From WHSW01 sp035296705 (GTDB taxonomy: Bacteria; Actinomycetota; Thermoleophilia; Solirubrobacterales; 70-9), in the NCBI GenBank assembly GCA_035296705.1, contig DATHAL010000090.1, positions 1-54,562 on the forward strand: a stretch of DNA of 54,562 nt, written 5' to 3'. The notes beneath the pieces were generated by a model. That model saw nothing but the letters and a program-made list of their open reading frames with translations, did not search any database and was not told the origin of the DNA. Of this stretch, positions 35,570 through 43,700 are shown piece by piece (position 1 is the first letter of the stretch; every line of letters starts with the position of its first letter). A program made the translations under genes and the position numbers.

Positions 35570-36045
35570 CGCTGGTAGGTGATCGAGGCGCGCCCCCAGC
35601 GCGGCCGCGTGTCCTCCCAGACGATCTCGAAGCCGAAGGAGCGATAGATCTGCGCGGCCGCGCGCAGGTCACTGAACGTCTCGAGCGCGACCATCGAGTA
35701 GCCCCGCGCCCGAGCCGCCTCGATCGCCTCGGAGATCAGCCGGCGGCCGAGGCCGCGCCCGCGGAGCTCCGGATCGAGCGTGACCCAGCGCAGCATGGCG
35801 AGACCGTCGCCCTCGTTGGTGAGCGCGATGCTGCCCGCGTGGCGCCCCTCGAGCTCGACGATCCAGATCGCCTCGCCCTCCGACGGGAAGCCGCGCTCGC
35901 CCGCCCGCCCCACCGCCGTGGCGACCATCGCCTCGAACTCGGAGTTGACGCCGTACTCGCGGCCATAGAGCTCCCCGTGGTAGGCGATGATCGCGCCGAG
36001 ATCGCCCGGGCGCAGCTCGCGCCTGATCACCGGCTCCGAGCTCAC
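35482..36045 (-). CDS. GNAT family acetyltransferase
   Basis: 187 residues with the acetyl-CoA loop RGRGLGRRLISEAIEAARARGY and the strand LRWVTLDPELRG before it, plus the closing AAQIYRSFGFEIVWEDTRPRW. The GTG has a GGGAGG site seven bases upstream. It overlaps the stop of a small upstream gene (GTGA), so the two are coupled. The usual GNAT end would be near YQRYEL. About 25 additional residues run on, antisense to the HxlR gene, making the two genes overlap tail to tail. Substrate unknown. Confidence 0.88.
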   Translation of the reverse strand: MSSEPVIRRELRPGDLGAIIAYHGELYGREYGVNSEFEAMVATAVGRAGERGFPSEGEAIWIVELEGRHAGSIALTNEGDGLAMLRWVTLDPELRGRGLGRRLISEAIEAARARGYSMVALETFSDLRAAAQIYRSFGFEIVWEDTRPRWGRASITYQRYELSFQVRAQSSSAISAGSSVRPFSVSA

Positions 36046-36356
36046 GCCGTGCCTCCCGCGAGCCGTGGGCGAAGCGCGGATCGCTCCGGCGAGCCGAGGC
36101 CGTAATCCGCGCCAATCGCCCGGGCGTCGCGCGCGCGGCACCGCAGCAGCTCGACCAGGTCGGCAGTCGGCTCGAACGGGTCCGCGACGATGTCCCCGCT
36201 CCGCAGCGACAGCACCGCCTCGATCGAGCCGCCGCGAACCGCGAGGAGGCGCGGCGCGGGCGGCAGCGGCGCCGAGTCGCGCTGCGCGAGGCGGAGGATC
36301 CCGGCGTGATCGGCGGCGCGTTCGAGTCTGATCGTGACTTCGGCGAGGCGGTTCAT
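36042..36356 (-). CDS. Small GNAT-like N-terminal-type protein, unknown function
   Basis: 104 residues (TIRLERAADHAGILRLAQRDSAPLPPAPRLLAV then IVADPFEPTADLVELLRCRA). The first half reads like the start of a GNAT domain, but the acetyl-CoA loop is absent. Proteins of this pattern recur as short stand-alone genes in Thermoleophilia, with no assigned role that I know of. It is coupled to the full GNAT gene by a four-base overlap, which suggests a joint function. The ATG at 36356 follows a GACAAT -10 by seven bases, i.e. a leaderless start; ATG 36365 is an alternative. Confidence 0.65.
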   Translation of the reverse strand: MNRLAEVTIRLERAADHAGILRLAQRDSAPLPPAPRLLAVRGGSIEAVLSLRSGDIVADPFEPTADLVELLRCRARDARAIGADYGLGSPERSALRPRLAGGTA

Positions 36357-36363
36357 GCGAGCC

Positions 36364-36392
36364 ATTGTCGGCTGGATGATCAATCGAAGCAA
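36364..36392 (-). promoter_or_regulatory. Leaderless promoter of the small GNAT-like gene
   Basis: On the minus strand, TTGCTT (36392-36387), a 17-base spacer and GACAAT (36369-36364) lie seven bases before the ATG at 36356, so transcription should begin at or beside the start codon. Confidence 0.55.
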
Positions 36393-36399
36393 GACGTAG

Positions 36400-36428
36400 T
36401 TGTCACGGAATCAATCTCTGAATAAGAT
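36400..36428 (+). promoter_or_regulatory. Promoter of the LysR-type regulator gene
   Basis: TTGTCA (36400-36405), a 17-base spacer and TAAGAT (36423-36428) closely match the vegetative consensus. The ATG follows ten bases later without a Shine-Dalgarno. The promoter is back to back with the one for the GNAT-like gene, only seven bases apart, so one bound regulator could control both. Confidence 0.65.
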
Positions 36429-36438
36429 CGATCGCCAA

Positions 36439-37326
36439 ATGGAGCTGCGCCAGCTCGTCTATGCGGAGGCCGTCGCCCGCCATCGCCACTTCACGCGAGC
36501 GGCGGAGGAGCTCCACGTCGCCCAATCGGCGCTATCGCATCAGATCCGCCGTCTCGAGGCCGAGCTCGGGACGGAGCTCTTCGAGCGCACGAGCAGGCGC
36601 GTCGTGCCGACCGAGGCGGGCGAGGCGGTGGCGGCTCGCGCCAGAAGAGTCCTCTCCGAGGTCGAGGGCGTGCGGGGTGAGCTCGACGAGCTCCGCGGCT
36701 TGGTCCGCGGCCGCGTGGCGATCGGCGCGCTGCTGCCTGCCGGGGGGATCGAGGTGACGACGCTCCTCGCGCGCTTCACGCACTCCTATCCGGGGATCGA
36801 GGTCCGCCTTCGCGAGGGCACCGCCGCCGACATGCTCGAGATGCTCGAGACGGACCAGCTCGATGTGGCCTTCTCGCTCATCCACGCTGAGCTTCCGGAC
36901 GGCGCCGAGGGGATCGAGGTGAGCGAGGAGCAGGTCGTGGTCGCATTCCCGCCGGGGACCGCGCCGCGCAAGCGCTGGGTCGCGGTGCCGGACCTGGTCG
37001 ACGTCCCGCTCGCGACGCCGCGCTCCGGGTCGGCCATCAAGCGAACGACCGACGAGCTCTTCGAGGCGGCGGGCGAGGAGATGCGGGTCTCGCTCGAGAG
37101 CGGCGACCCCTACCTGATCCGCTGCCTCGCCTCCGACGGCTTCGGCCCCGCGGTTCTGCCTGCGTCGATCACCCGCCGTCCGGGCCCGCCCGTCGACACG
37201 AGACCACTGCGGCCGGCGATCCGGCTCCCGGTGTACCTGCTCTGGCGCCGCGACCGCCATCGCTCGACGGCGGCCGCGGCGTTCGTGGACTTCGTTCGCG
37301 ACGAAGCGGGGCGGGCGCGGGCCTAG
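36439..37326 (+). CDS. LysR family transcriptional regulator
   Basis: 295 residues. N-terminal winged helix MELRQLVYAEAVARHRHFTRAAEELHVAQSALSHQIRRLE, then a linker helix and the periplasmic-binding-like effector domain (GRVAIGALLPAGGIEVTTLLARF onward). LysR regulators usually control a divergent gene, here the small GNAT-like protein and GNAT acetyltransferase. The stop codon shares the palindrome CTAG with the stop of the converging membrane-protein gene. Confidence 0.93.
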   Translation: MELRQLVYAEAVARHRHFTRAAEELHVAQSALSHQIRRLEAELGTELFERTSRRVVPTEAGEAVAARARRVLSEVEGVRGELDELRGLVRGRVAIGALLPAGGIEVTTLLARFTHSYPGIEVRLREGTAADMLEMLETDQLDVAFSLIHAELPDGAEGIEVSEEQVVVAFPPGTAPRKRWVAVPDLVDVPLATPRSGSAIKRTTDELFEAAGEEMRVSLESGDPYLIRCLASDGFGPAVLPASITRRPGPPVDTRPLRPAIRLPVYLLWRRDRHRSTAAAAFVDFVRDEAGRARA

Positions 37327-37766
37327 TGGTCGGTGTGTGCGTGCGCGTACTCGTCGTAGCGCCAGAGCATCACGGCCAGCATCGCCGGGATCATCACCAC
37401 GTGCTGGATCCCGAACGCCGCCTCCGTGCCAAGCGCGCCGGTCGCGGCCAGGGCCGCGGCGAGGATCGTCGGCGCGATCATCGACATCGCCATCTCGGCG
37501 TTCCGAGCCGCGCCGTGCCCGCGGTACCCCATCCAGGCGATCATCGGGACGGTCATCGAAACGCCCATCAGCATCACGCGGAGCTCGCCCGACTGCGCCG
37601 AGAGGCTGCTGTCCGCCGCAGCGAAGGCGAGCGCCGCGAGGCCCTCGAACACGCCCATGCCGATGAACATCACGAGGACCATCTCGACGAAGTGGCGGGC
37701 GAACGCGAGCTTGCTCGTTCCGGCGCTGCCGGTGGTCTCGACGGTGGCTGTTGCTGCGTAGTTCAT
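37323..37766 (-). CDS. Four-helix Met/His-rich membrane protein under a CsoR-type operator
   Basis: 147 residues with four hydrophobic segments (about 25-48, 60-80, 88-108 and 114-132). They are unusually rich in methionine (MVLVMFIGMG, MLMGVSMTVPMIAWMGY, MAMSMIAP, HVVMIPAMLAVML), and the protein ends in a histidine-rich YAHAHTDH. Relatives occur in actinobacteria, where they are sometimes loosely labelled FliP-like; I know of no proven function. Met/His-rich helices plus a CsoR-type operator in its promoter suggest copper or other thiophilic-metal handling, which is inference. The ATG has a GGGAGAG ribosome-binding site. Confidence 0.75.
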   Translation of the reverse strand: MNYAATATVETTGSAGTSKLAFARHFVEMVLVMFIGMGVFEGLAALAFAAADSSLSAQSGELRVMLMGVSMTVPMIAWMGYRGHGAARNAEMAMSMIAPTILAAALAATGALGTEAAFGIQHVVMIPAMLAVMLWRYDEYAHAHTDH

Positions 37767-37808
37767 GTCTCTCCCAACGGGTTCGGCTTGCATCGCGGCG
37801 CGCACCAT

Positions 37809-37836
37809 AGCATACCCCTAGGGGGTATATCTACAA
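37809..37836 (-). promoter_or_regulatory. Promoter with embedded CsoR/CstR-type operator
   Basis: ATACCCCTAGGGGGTAT (37812-37828) has perfect 7-base arms, ATACCCC and GGGGTAT, around TAG. This is the classic shape of operators for CsoR-family sensors (copper, or persulfide for CstR). On the minus strand it fills the spacer of a TTGTAG (37836-37831), 16 bases, TATGCT (37814-37809) promoter that reads into the Met/His-rich membrane protein. No CsoR gene is in the window. Confidence 0.75.
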
Positions 37837-38424
37837 CGGGCGTTCGATGACGGCCGACAGGGCCTGGCGGAGGTCGTCGCGGAGTCCGTCGGGAAGGGCG
37901 GTGCCGCTGATCAGATGGCGGCGGGCGGCCCCGTACGGGAGATCGAAGACAACAAGCAGAGTCCGCTCGAGCGCTGCCCGGCTCCGAGTCCCGTAGAGGC
38001 GGCGAGCGAGGGCGCCGACGGCGCGTGCCACCGGTCGGTTCAGCCCCTCCAGCTCCTCCAACAACGCGTCATCGGAGACCGTTCGAATCAGGTCCTCGCG
38101 CCGGAACAGAACGAGCAGCTTTGCGTCGGCCGGATGCCCCTCGCAAAACTCGATGATCGACATTGCTGCCGCCATCGCCGCCTCGCGCGGATCCTCAGCC
38201 TCGAGCGCGGACACGAACGACGCTTGCGAGCGGTAGACAGCTCGGAGCCACAGCCTGGCAACCAACCCATCGCGCGAGCCGAAGCGGTGGTAGATCGACC
38301 CAACCGGGGCTCCGCTGCTTTCGGCAACCGCCTCGATCGTTGCCGCCGACACCCCCCGCTCGAGAAGGAGATCCCGGGCGGCATCGAGCATCGTCTCCGT
38401 TGGATGCATGCGTGGGCGGCCCAT
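37831..38424 (-). CDS. TetR family regulator
   Basis: 197 residues. The N-terminal helix-turn-helix (TMLDAARDLLLERGVSAATIEAVAESSGAPVGSIYHRFGSRDGL) is typical TetR; the rest is the helical ligand/dimer domain. Its gene is preceded by a perfect inverted repeat, TACTAGAG-N6-CTCTAGTA, overlapping its TAGTAT -10, which implies autoregulation. The same operator occurs between two SnoaL-like genes next door and in weaker form at a DUF2867 gene. The stop codon overlaps the -35 of the next gene's promoter. Confidence 0.92.
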   Translation of the reverse strand: MGRPRMHPTETMLDAARDLLLERGVSAATIEAVAESSGAPVGSIYHRFGSRDGLVARLWLRAVYRSQASFVSALEAEDPREAAMAAAMSIIEFCEGHPADAKLLVLFRREDLIRTVSDDALLEELEGLNRPVARAVGALARRLYGTRSRAALERTLLVVFDLPYGAARRHLISGTALPDGLRDDLRQALSAVIERPL

Positions 38425-38436
38425 GCAGCTGCTGGA

Positions 38437-38458
38437 TACTAGAGAGGCGTCTCTAGTA
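38437..38458. promoter_or_regulatory. TetR operator O1 (autoregulatory)
   Basis: TACTAGAG-AGGCGT-CTCTAGTA: perfect 8-base arms with a six-base centre (nine-base arms if the centre is taken as four). It overlaps the minus-strand -10 TAGTAT (38441-38436), twelve bases before the tetR ATG, so binding would block tetR transcription. Confidence 0.8.
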
Positions 38459-38517
38459 GGTCGACGACGATGCGATTCGACCGAGCGAGGACATTCCCCT
38501 GGTCCTCGCCGGCGCGG

Positions 38518-38973
38518 TTACGTCGCGAGCTCGGCGTTTGATTCGCGTGCACGCCCCAGGAATTCGAGGATTCCCGCCGTGTCGAAATGGAACATCTGGG
38601 CTCGGGCGAACTTGCCGTCGCGGACCTCGTAGAGGCCTAGGACCGGTTCATCGAAGCGCTCGCCGTCCGGGCTGAGCGCGCGCTGGCGATAAAGCACGAC
38701 GACCTCCCTTCCGTTCGAGCTGACGACCCGGGGATCCATTCGCCGCTCCTGCTCCGTTGGCTGCAGCGGCCCCCATGTCCCGAGCCAGGTCTTCTCGGGC
38801 TCGGTCTCCAGCCGCCGCTGCAGTGCTGCAATGCCTTGGAGCGTGCCGCCGTACGGAAGGGCCCGCGGCCAGTCGTACTCGACATTCTCGTGATGCAGGG
38901 CGAGGAATCTCTCCGGGTCGCGATTCTCCAGGGCGCGAAAGACCTCAAGTACGAGTTCCGCGTTTCTGTCCAT
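38518..38973 (-). CDS. SnoaL/NTF2-like protein A (TetR-controlled)
   Basis: 151 residues with an NTF2-like outline: NAELVLEVFRALENRDPERFLALHHENVEYDWPRALPYGG, then VVLYRQRALSPDGERFDEPVLGLYEVRDGKFARAQMFHFDTAGILEFL. The family includes small-molecule isomerases, cyclases and hydrolases. The ATG has a GGAGGGG ribosome-binding site. It diverges from a second NTF2-like gene, with the shared operator between them, so both should respond to the same ligand. Specific activity unknown. Confidence 0.82.
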   Translation of the reverse strand: MDRNAELVLEVFRALENRDPERFLALHHENVEYDWPRALPYGGTLQGIAALQRRLETEPEKTWLGTWGPLQPTEQERRMDPRVVSSNGREVVVLYRQRALSPDGERFDEPVLGLYEVRDGKFARAQMFHFDTAGILEFLGRARESNAELAT

Positions 38974-39000
38974 GGCCCCTCCAGTCGCTCGTCGTGGTTT

Positions 39001-39027
39001 GCTATAATAGAGCATACACTCTATTAT
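39001..39027. promoter_or_regulatory. TetR operator O2 with symmetric bidirectional promoter
   Basis: TAATAGAG-CATACA-CTCTATTA (39005-39026) has perfect 8-base arms and the same spacing as O1. The left arm overlaps TGCTATAAT (39000-39008), an extended -10 for the rightward gene, and read on the other strand the same bases give TATTAT (39009-39004), a -10 for the leftward gene. Both divergent SnoaL-like genes would thus be repressed together. Confidence 0.8.
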
Positions 39028-39048
39028 TTCGTGTGGAGGGTTGAGCAG

Positions 39049-39465
39049 ATGGAGCGAGAGGCCGCCGTGTCCTGCTTACGGCGCCTGCACGAGGCACAAG
39101 GTGCGTTCTATGCCGGCGGCTCGGACGCGCGGCTACGCCAGCTCCTGACCGAGGACGTCGTTTGGCGCGTTCCAGGAAAGAACTCGATCGCCGGGGTGTA
39201 TCCGGGCGTCGATGCGGTGATGGTCTACTTCGCCAGGCGCCGCGAGCTAGCAAATCGCACCTTCAAGCTCCATCCGGGCGAGGTCTTGGTCGGTGCCGGC
39301 GAGCTCGTCGCCGTCCTGACCGACGGGACGGCGCTCATCGAGGGTGTGGAACACCGCTGGTCGACCGTCGGGCTCTATCGCTTCCGCGGGCAGCTCGTGG
39401 CGGGCTGCCGGCTGGTTCCGCTCGATCCCGATGAGTTCGACCGGATCTGGAGCGTCACCTCGTGA
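39049..39465 (+). CDS. SnoaL/NTF2-like protein B (TetR-controlled)
   Basis: 138 residues with the same fold outline as its divergent partner but little sequence likeness: LRRLHEAQGAFYAGGSDARLRQLLTEDVVWRVPGKNSIAG, GVDAVMVYFARRRELANRTFKLHP and a closing sheet with STVGLYRFRGQLVAGCRLVPLD. GGAGGG sits nine bases before the ATG. The pair could form a heteromer or catalyse successive steps on the TetR ligand; this is inference. Confidence 0.82.
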   Translation: MEREAAVSCLRRLHEAQGAFYAGGSDARLRQLLTEDVVWRVPGKNSIAGVYPGVDAVMVYFARRRELANRTFKLHPGEVLVGAGELVAVLTDGTALIEGVEHRWSTVGLYRFRGQLVAGCRLVPLDPDEFDRIWSVTS

Positions 39466-39539
39466 GGGACGGGGATGACGGGCACGTCTCACCCTGAACC
39501 TGGCCCGCGAGGGCGGACTCGCGCGCGCCGCAGGACGCA

Positions 39540-39561
39540 TACTGAAGCGGCGCCTCTAATA
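39540..39561. promoter_or_regulatory. Weaker TetR operator O3 at the DUF2867 start
   Basis: TACTGAAG-CGGCGC-CTCTAATA matches the O1/O2 consensus TAnTAGAG-N6-CTCTAnTA at 13 to 14 of 16 arm positions with the same spacing. Its last base is the A of the DUF2867 ATG. Confidence 0.5.
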
Positions 39562-40166
39562 TGGCCGCCGAGAAAATGAGACTCCCAAACGCTGCGCACG
39601 TGGCTCGCCCCTGGCGCATCCACGAGCTGGTTCGCGACTTCCGGCTCGAGGACGTGTGGGCTCTGCCGACGCCCGGCGGCCGGAACGACTTCCCTCGCTT
39701 GGTGCAGCAGATGGCCTCGGGTGACCCGGCGGAGAGCTCCTCACGCGCGGCCCGGACGCTGTGGGCGATTCGATGGAAGGTCGGGGAGGCGCTCGGTTGG
39801 GACGGGCCGGATGGCGGCCACGGTCCGCAGCGGCCAACGCTTCGCGACCGGTTACCGCCTGATCTGCGCGACGGCCCATCCGGGCCGGACTTCGAGATCG
39901 CGTCATTTACCTCGCTCTATCTGCTCGACGACGAGTGGGCCGCTGAGATCGTGAACCGCACTGTCCACGGCGTCATGCACATCGGGTGGGTCCGCGACGA
40001 GTCGGGGGTCTACCACGGAGAGATGGCCGTCTACGTGAAGCCAAACGGCCTGCTCGGCAATGCGTACATGGCGGCGATCAAGCCGTTCCGCCACCTGATC
40101 GTGTACCCGCCGCTCCTGCGCCGGATCAAGCGGGATTGGGCGGCTCGGTATCAGGTCGCGGCGTAG
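39561..40166 (+). CDS. DUF2867 family protein
   Basis: 201 residues matching DUF2867, a family with a START/SRPBCC-like fold often found fused to or beside NAD-dependent epimerases: WRIHELVRDFRLEDVWALPTPGG, AARTLWAIRWKVGEALGWD, NRTVHGVMHIGWV, then MAVYVKPNGLLGNAYMAAIKPFRHLIVYPPLL. No enzymatic role is established. A third copy of the TetR operator overlaps its start, so it probably belongs to the regulon. The next gene converges 18 bases on. Confidence 0.85.
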   Translation: MAAEKMRLPNAAHVARPWRIHELVRDFRLEDVWALPTPGGRNDFPRLVQQMASGDPAESSSRAARTLWAIRWKVGEALGWDGPDGGHGPQRPTLRDRLPPDLRDGPSGPDFEIASFTSLYLLDDEWAAEIVNRTVHGVMHIGWVRDESGVYHGEMAVYVKPNGLLGNAYMAAIKPFRHLIVYPPLLRRIKRDWAARYQVAA

Positions 40167-40184
40167 CGATCTCCGATCGGCGCT

Positions 40185-40769
40185 CTACCACGTCCGCGGA
40201 TTGCCCTCGGGGATTCGATCCGTGACGAGCTCCGCGGGCGTCACCTCGACCGGCGGCGGCGGTGTCGTGGCCCGGTAGAGCTCGAGCTGGTCGGCACCGA
40301 GGGCTGCGAACGCGGCCTCGGTGGCGGCGGGGTAGGCGGCGACCACGATCGCGTCCCCCGGCGGCTCGGGGCGGTAGTGCTGTGGTCGGGCGCGGAAGGC
40401 GTACACGGCGTCGAAGGCCGCGGCCGCCGTTCGCGGCTCGATCGCGTCGGTGACCTCGGCGCGCCGGTAGCGGAGCTCTCGCAGGTCGAGGCGGTCGAGC
40501 TCGGCCTCCGTGAGCTCGATGAGCGCCCCGTTCGGGCCTTCGGAGGCCGAATCGGGCGAGATGTCGAGGCCGAGGCAGTAGCGCGGGATCGTCCCGTCCG
40601 GACGCGCGAAGGTCTTCTCGGTCGTCCGGTTGTCGCGGGCGACCGTCCAGCCGCGCGACCAGCCGCGCAGGCGGACGAGCGCTTTGATGTCGACCGGCCG
40701 CCCGAGCGTCTCGGCGGCGCTCGCCGGGTTGACGAGCGAGGCGTAGGCGAAGACCGCGAGCCGGCTCAA
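40185..40769 (-). CDS. Gamma-glutamylcyclotransferase-like (GGCT fold) protein
   Basis: 194 residues. The opening VFAYASLVNPASAAETLGR fits the YGSL-type motif of the GGCT/AIG2 fold, and IELTEAELDRLDLRELRYRRAEV is the usual mid-domain segment with the conserved acidic residue region. Such enzymes release 5-oxoproline from gamma-glutamyl compounds, but the fold is also used for other tasks. It starts with TTG overlapping the stop of the AddA-like gene (TTGA), so it is translationally coupled to the repair pair. Confidence 0.65.
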   Translation of the reverse strand: MSRLAVFAYASLVNPASAAETLGRPVDIKALVRLRGWSRGWTVARDNRTTEKTFARPDGTIPRYCLGLDISPDSASEGPNGALIELTEAELDRLDLRELRYRRAEVTDAIEPRTAAAAFDAVYAFRARPQHYRPEPPGDAIVVAAYPAATEAAFAALGADQLELYRATTPPPPVEVTPAELVTDRIPEGNPRTW

Positions 40770-43700
40770 GGCCGGGCGGGCTTCCAGCGCGCGTTCGGGC
40801 ACAGCACTGCCGCCGCCGCGCAGCCGAAGCAGATCGCGGGCGAGGCCTCGGAGGTCGGCTCGAAGCGCCCGCCCCGCATCTCGCCGATCAGCGCCTCGAG
40901 CCGGCCCCGCGCTCGCTCGAGCCCGGGCCCGTCGACGAGCTCGTCGACGGGTTGGTCGGGAGCCTCCAGGAAGACGTGGACGACGCGCGCCCCGTGCTCG
41001 CCCGCCGCGGCGAGGGCGTAGACCTCGCGCTGCGCACGGTAACGCTCGGTGAGCTCCGCGGGCGCGGCTCCATCGAGCGCGTCGGTTTTGTAGTCGACGA
41101 CGATCGGCAGTTCGTCCGAGGCGATGAGCAGGTCGATCTGGCCTCGGACCACCGTCCTGCCGATGGGAAGCGAGAACGGGACCTCGGCGCGCGCACCGCC
41201 GGCGCGGATCTCCGCGAGGAGAGGCGATCGCAGCCAGCCGTCGACCAGAGACCGCACCCGCTCGCCGGCGGCGCGGTCGCACGCGAGGCCCTCGGCCAGA
41301 AGGAGCGCTTCGAGCGTCCCATCGTCCGGGCGGCCCCAGGAGCGGCGCGCGCTCCACTCGAGCGCGTGGTGGACCGCGTTTCCGATCCCGAGCGCGACCT
41401 CGCGCGTCGGCGACGGCGGGGCGACCTCGTCGCTCGCCCGCGGCTCCTCGCCGGGCGGGGTCGCGGCGCTCTCGCGGGCGCCGAGCACGCGCTCGACGTA
41501 GAACCGGTAGCCGCAGCGTTCATAGAGCGACAGCGCGGAATAGGACAGGTGGCCGATCGGGACGAACGCCGGGCGCCCGTCGACGAGCGGCGGCGGCGCC
41601 GGCTCGCCGAGCGGGTCGGGCTCGGGTGGCGGTGGGTAGTCGCGGCGCAGCTCCGCCGCGCGCTCGGGGCTCGGCTCGCTCACGCGCACTCGCAGCGTCG
41701 CGTCGGGTAGCGGTAGCGGCCCCTCGATGGGCATCGGCCCCGGAAGCGCCACGGCATCGCTCCCGCCCGACCAGCCCCGGTCGGCGAGCGCCGGGAGGAG
41801 GCGGCGAAGTGGCGTGTCGCTCGGCTTCCTCTCCTGCGCGGGCTCGAGCTCGTCGGTCCTGAAGACACCACTGAGGATCAGCCGGTCCTCCGCGCGTGAC
41901 GCGGCGACGTAGACGAGCCGGCAGGCCTCCTCGGCCGTGGCCTCGTTCTCCTGCGCGTTCAGGTCGATCAGCTCCCAGAGTCCCAGGGGCGTCCCGGCGG
42001 GAAAGCGGAGCCGCATCCCGAATCGGTTCGCGGCATCGCCGTCCGGCGCCGGGCCGATCACGAGGTCGCCGGAGGAGTGGCCGGCGTTCAGCCTCCGGCC
42101 GAGGTCGGGAACCGCCACGACGGGGAACTGAAGCCCCTTCGCCGCATGCACCGTCATCACGCGGACGCCGTCGTGGCCTTCGGCCTGCACCGCCGCCATG
42201 CCCTCGCGCTCGTCGCGCTTCGCGCTCTCAGCGGCGAGCGCGAGGAACCCGGCCAGGTCGCGGCCCTCGTTGCGCTCGTACTCGCGCGCGAGCCGCATCA
42301 GCTTGCGGAGGTTCGCCATCCGCCCGACGCCGCCTCGGCGGGCGATCAGCCCGAGGTCGTACCCGAAGACGCCCATCGTCCGCTCGATCAGCTCCTCGAG
42401 CGACAGCAGCGGCGCCTCGGCGCGCAGCGCGCGGAGAATGCCGCAGAAGCGGCGCAGGCGCTGCTCATCCTCGGCCGGGAGGTGGTCGAGCCACTCCGGG
42501 CTCCAGCGCTGCGGCTTCTCCGCGTCGCCGTAGGCGGCGGCGAGCGCCGGCCAGACGTGCCGGTGCGCTCCCTCCTCGGGGTCGGCGGCGCGCCGCAGGA
42601 GCCAGAGCGCGTCAGGACTCACGCCGACGGCGAACGAGGCGAGGGTGCCGAACAGGTACTCGTCGTCAAGCGGGTTCGAGACCACGCCGAGGAGGCGCAC
42701 CATGTCCTCGACCTGCTGCTGGGTCCAGTAGCCGCGCCCACCGATGACGAAGGGGCGCAGGCCTGCGCGTTCGAGCGCCTCCTCGTAGGCGTCGACGTGC
42801 GTGAACGCCCGCAGGAGCACCACGATGTCGCCGCGCTCGGCCTCGCCCGTGTCGACCAGCTGCCGCAGCCGCTGGGCGAGGAAGCGCGCCTCGGCGACGA
42901 CCCGCTTGCCGGACCCGGTCGGCGGTGGGTCGAGGTCGATGCCCGCGGCGTCCCACTTGCGCGCCTCCGCGCCGCGGCCCTCGTCGAGCGTCAACAGCAG
43001 CTCGACCTCGCCGGCGCCGCTGGACGGAGCTCGGCCGGCGCTGAGCTCGGCGAAGCCGTCGAGCAGCGTCCGGCCGACGAAGTTGACGCCGGCGAGCACC
43101 GCCGGGAGCGAGCGGAAGTTCCCGCGCAGCGGCAGCACGTCGCGATCGGGCGCCTCGAGCGCCACGCGGCGCTGCTCGCGGAACACCTCGAGGTCCGCAT
43201 TGCGGAACCGGTAGATCGATTGGTTCTCGTCGCCGACCATGAACACGCGCGTGCCGTCGCCGCGAAGGGCATCGACGAGCTCGAGCTGCACGCGGTTCGT
43301 GTCCTGGAACTCGTCGACGAGCAGGTGGGTGAACCGCCCGCGCCACGCGGTCGCGACCGCCGAGGAGCCGCGCAGGAGCGCGAGCGCGCGCAGCTCGAGG
43401 TCCTGGAAGTCGAGCGCCGAGCGCTCCTCCTTGAGCGCCTCGTAGCGCGCGTGGAAGCCCTCGAGGAGCCGCTCGATCGCCTCGCGCGCGGCGGCCGCGT
43501 CCTCGACCTCCGCCGGCGTGAGCTCCCGCGCCTCCTGTCCGGCTGCGGGGGAGTGACAGGGATCGGGCGCCGGCGGGAGCTGCGGCTCCGCTATCCCCTG
43601 GCTGCGCAGCCGCTCGTGCGCGGTCACCGTCATCGACGTCAGCCTCCACGGCTGGTAGGCGGCCGCCGCCCGCGCCACGCGCTCGTCGCCGCCGGCGAGG

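Noticed and set aside
37323..37766. FliP flagellar export protein
   Set aside because: Similar proteins are sometimes labelled so, but the FliP motifs and length are absent and there are no flagellar genes in the window.
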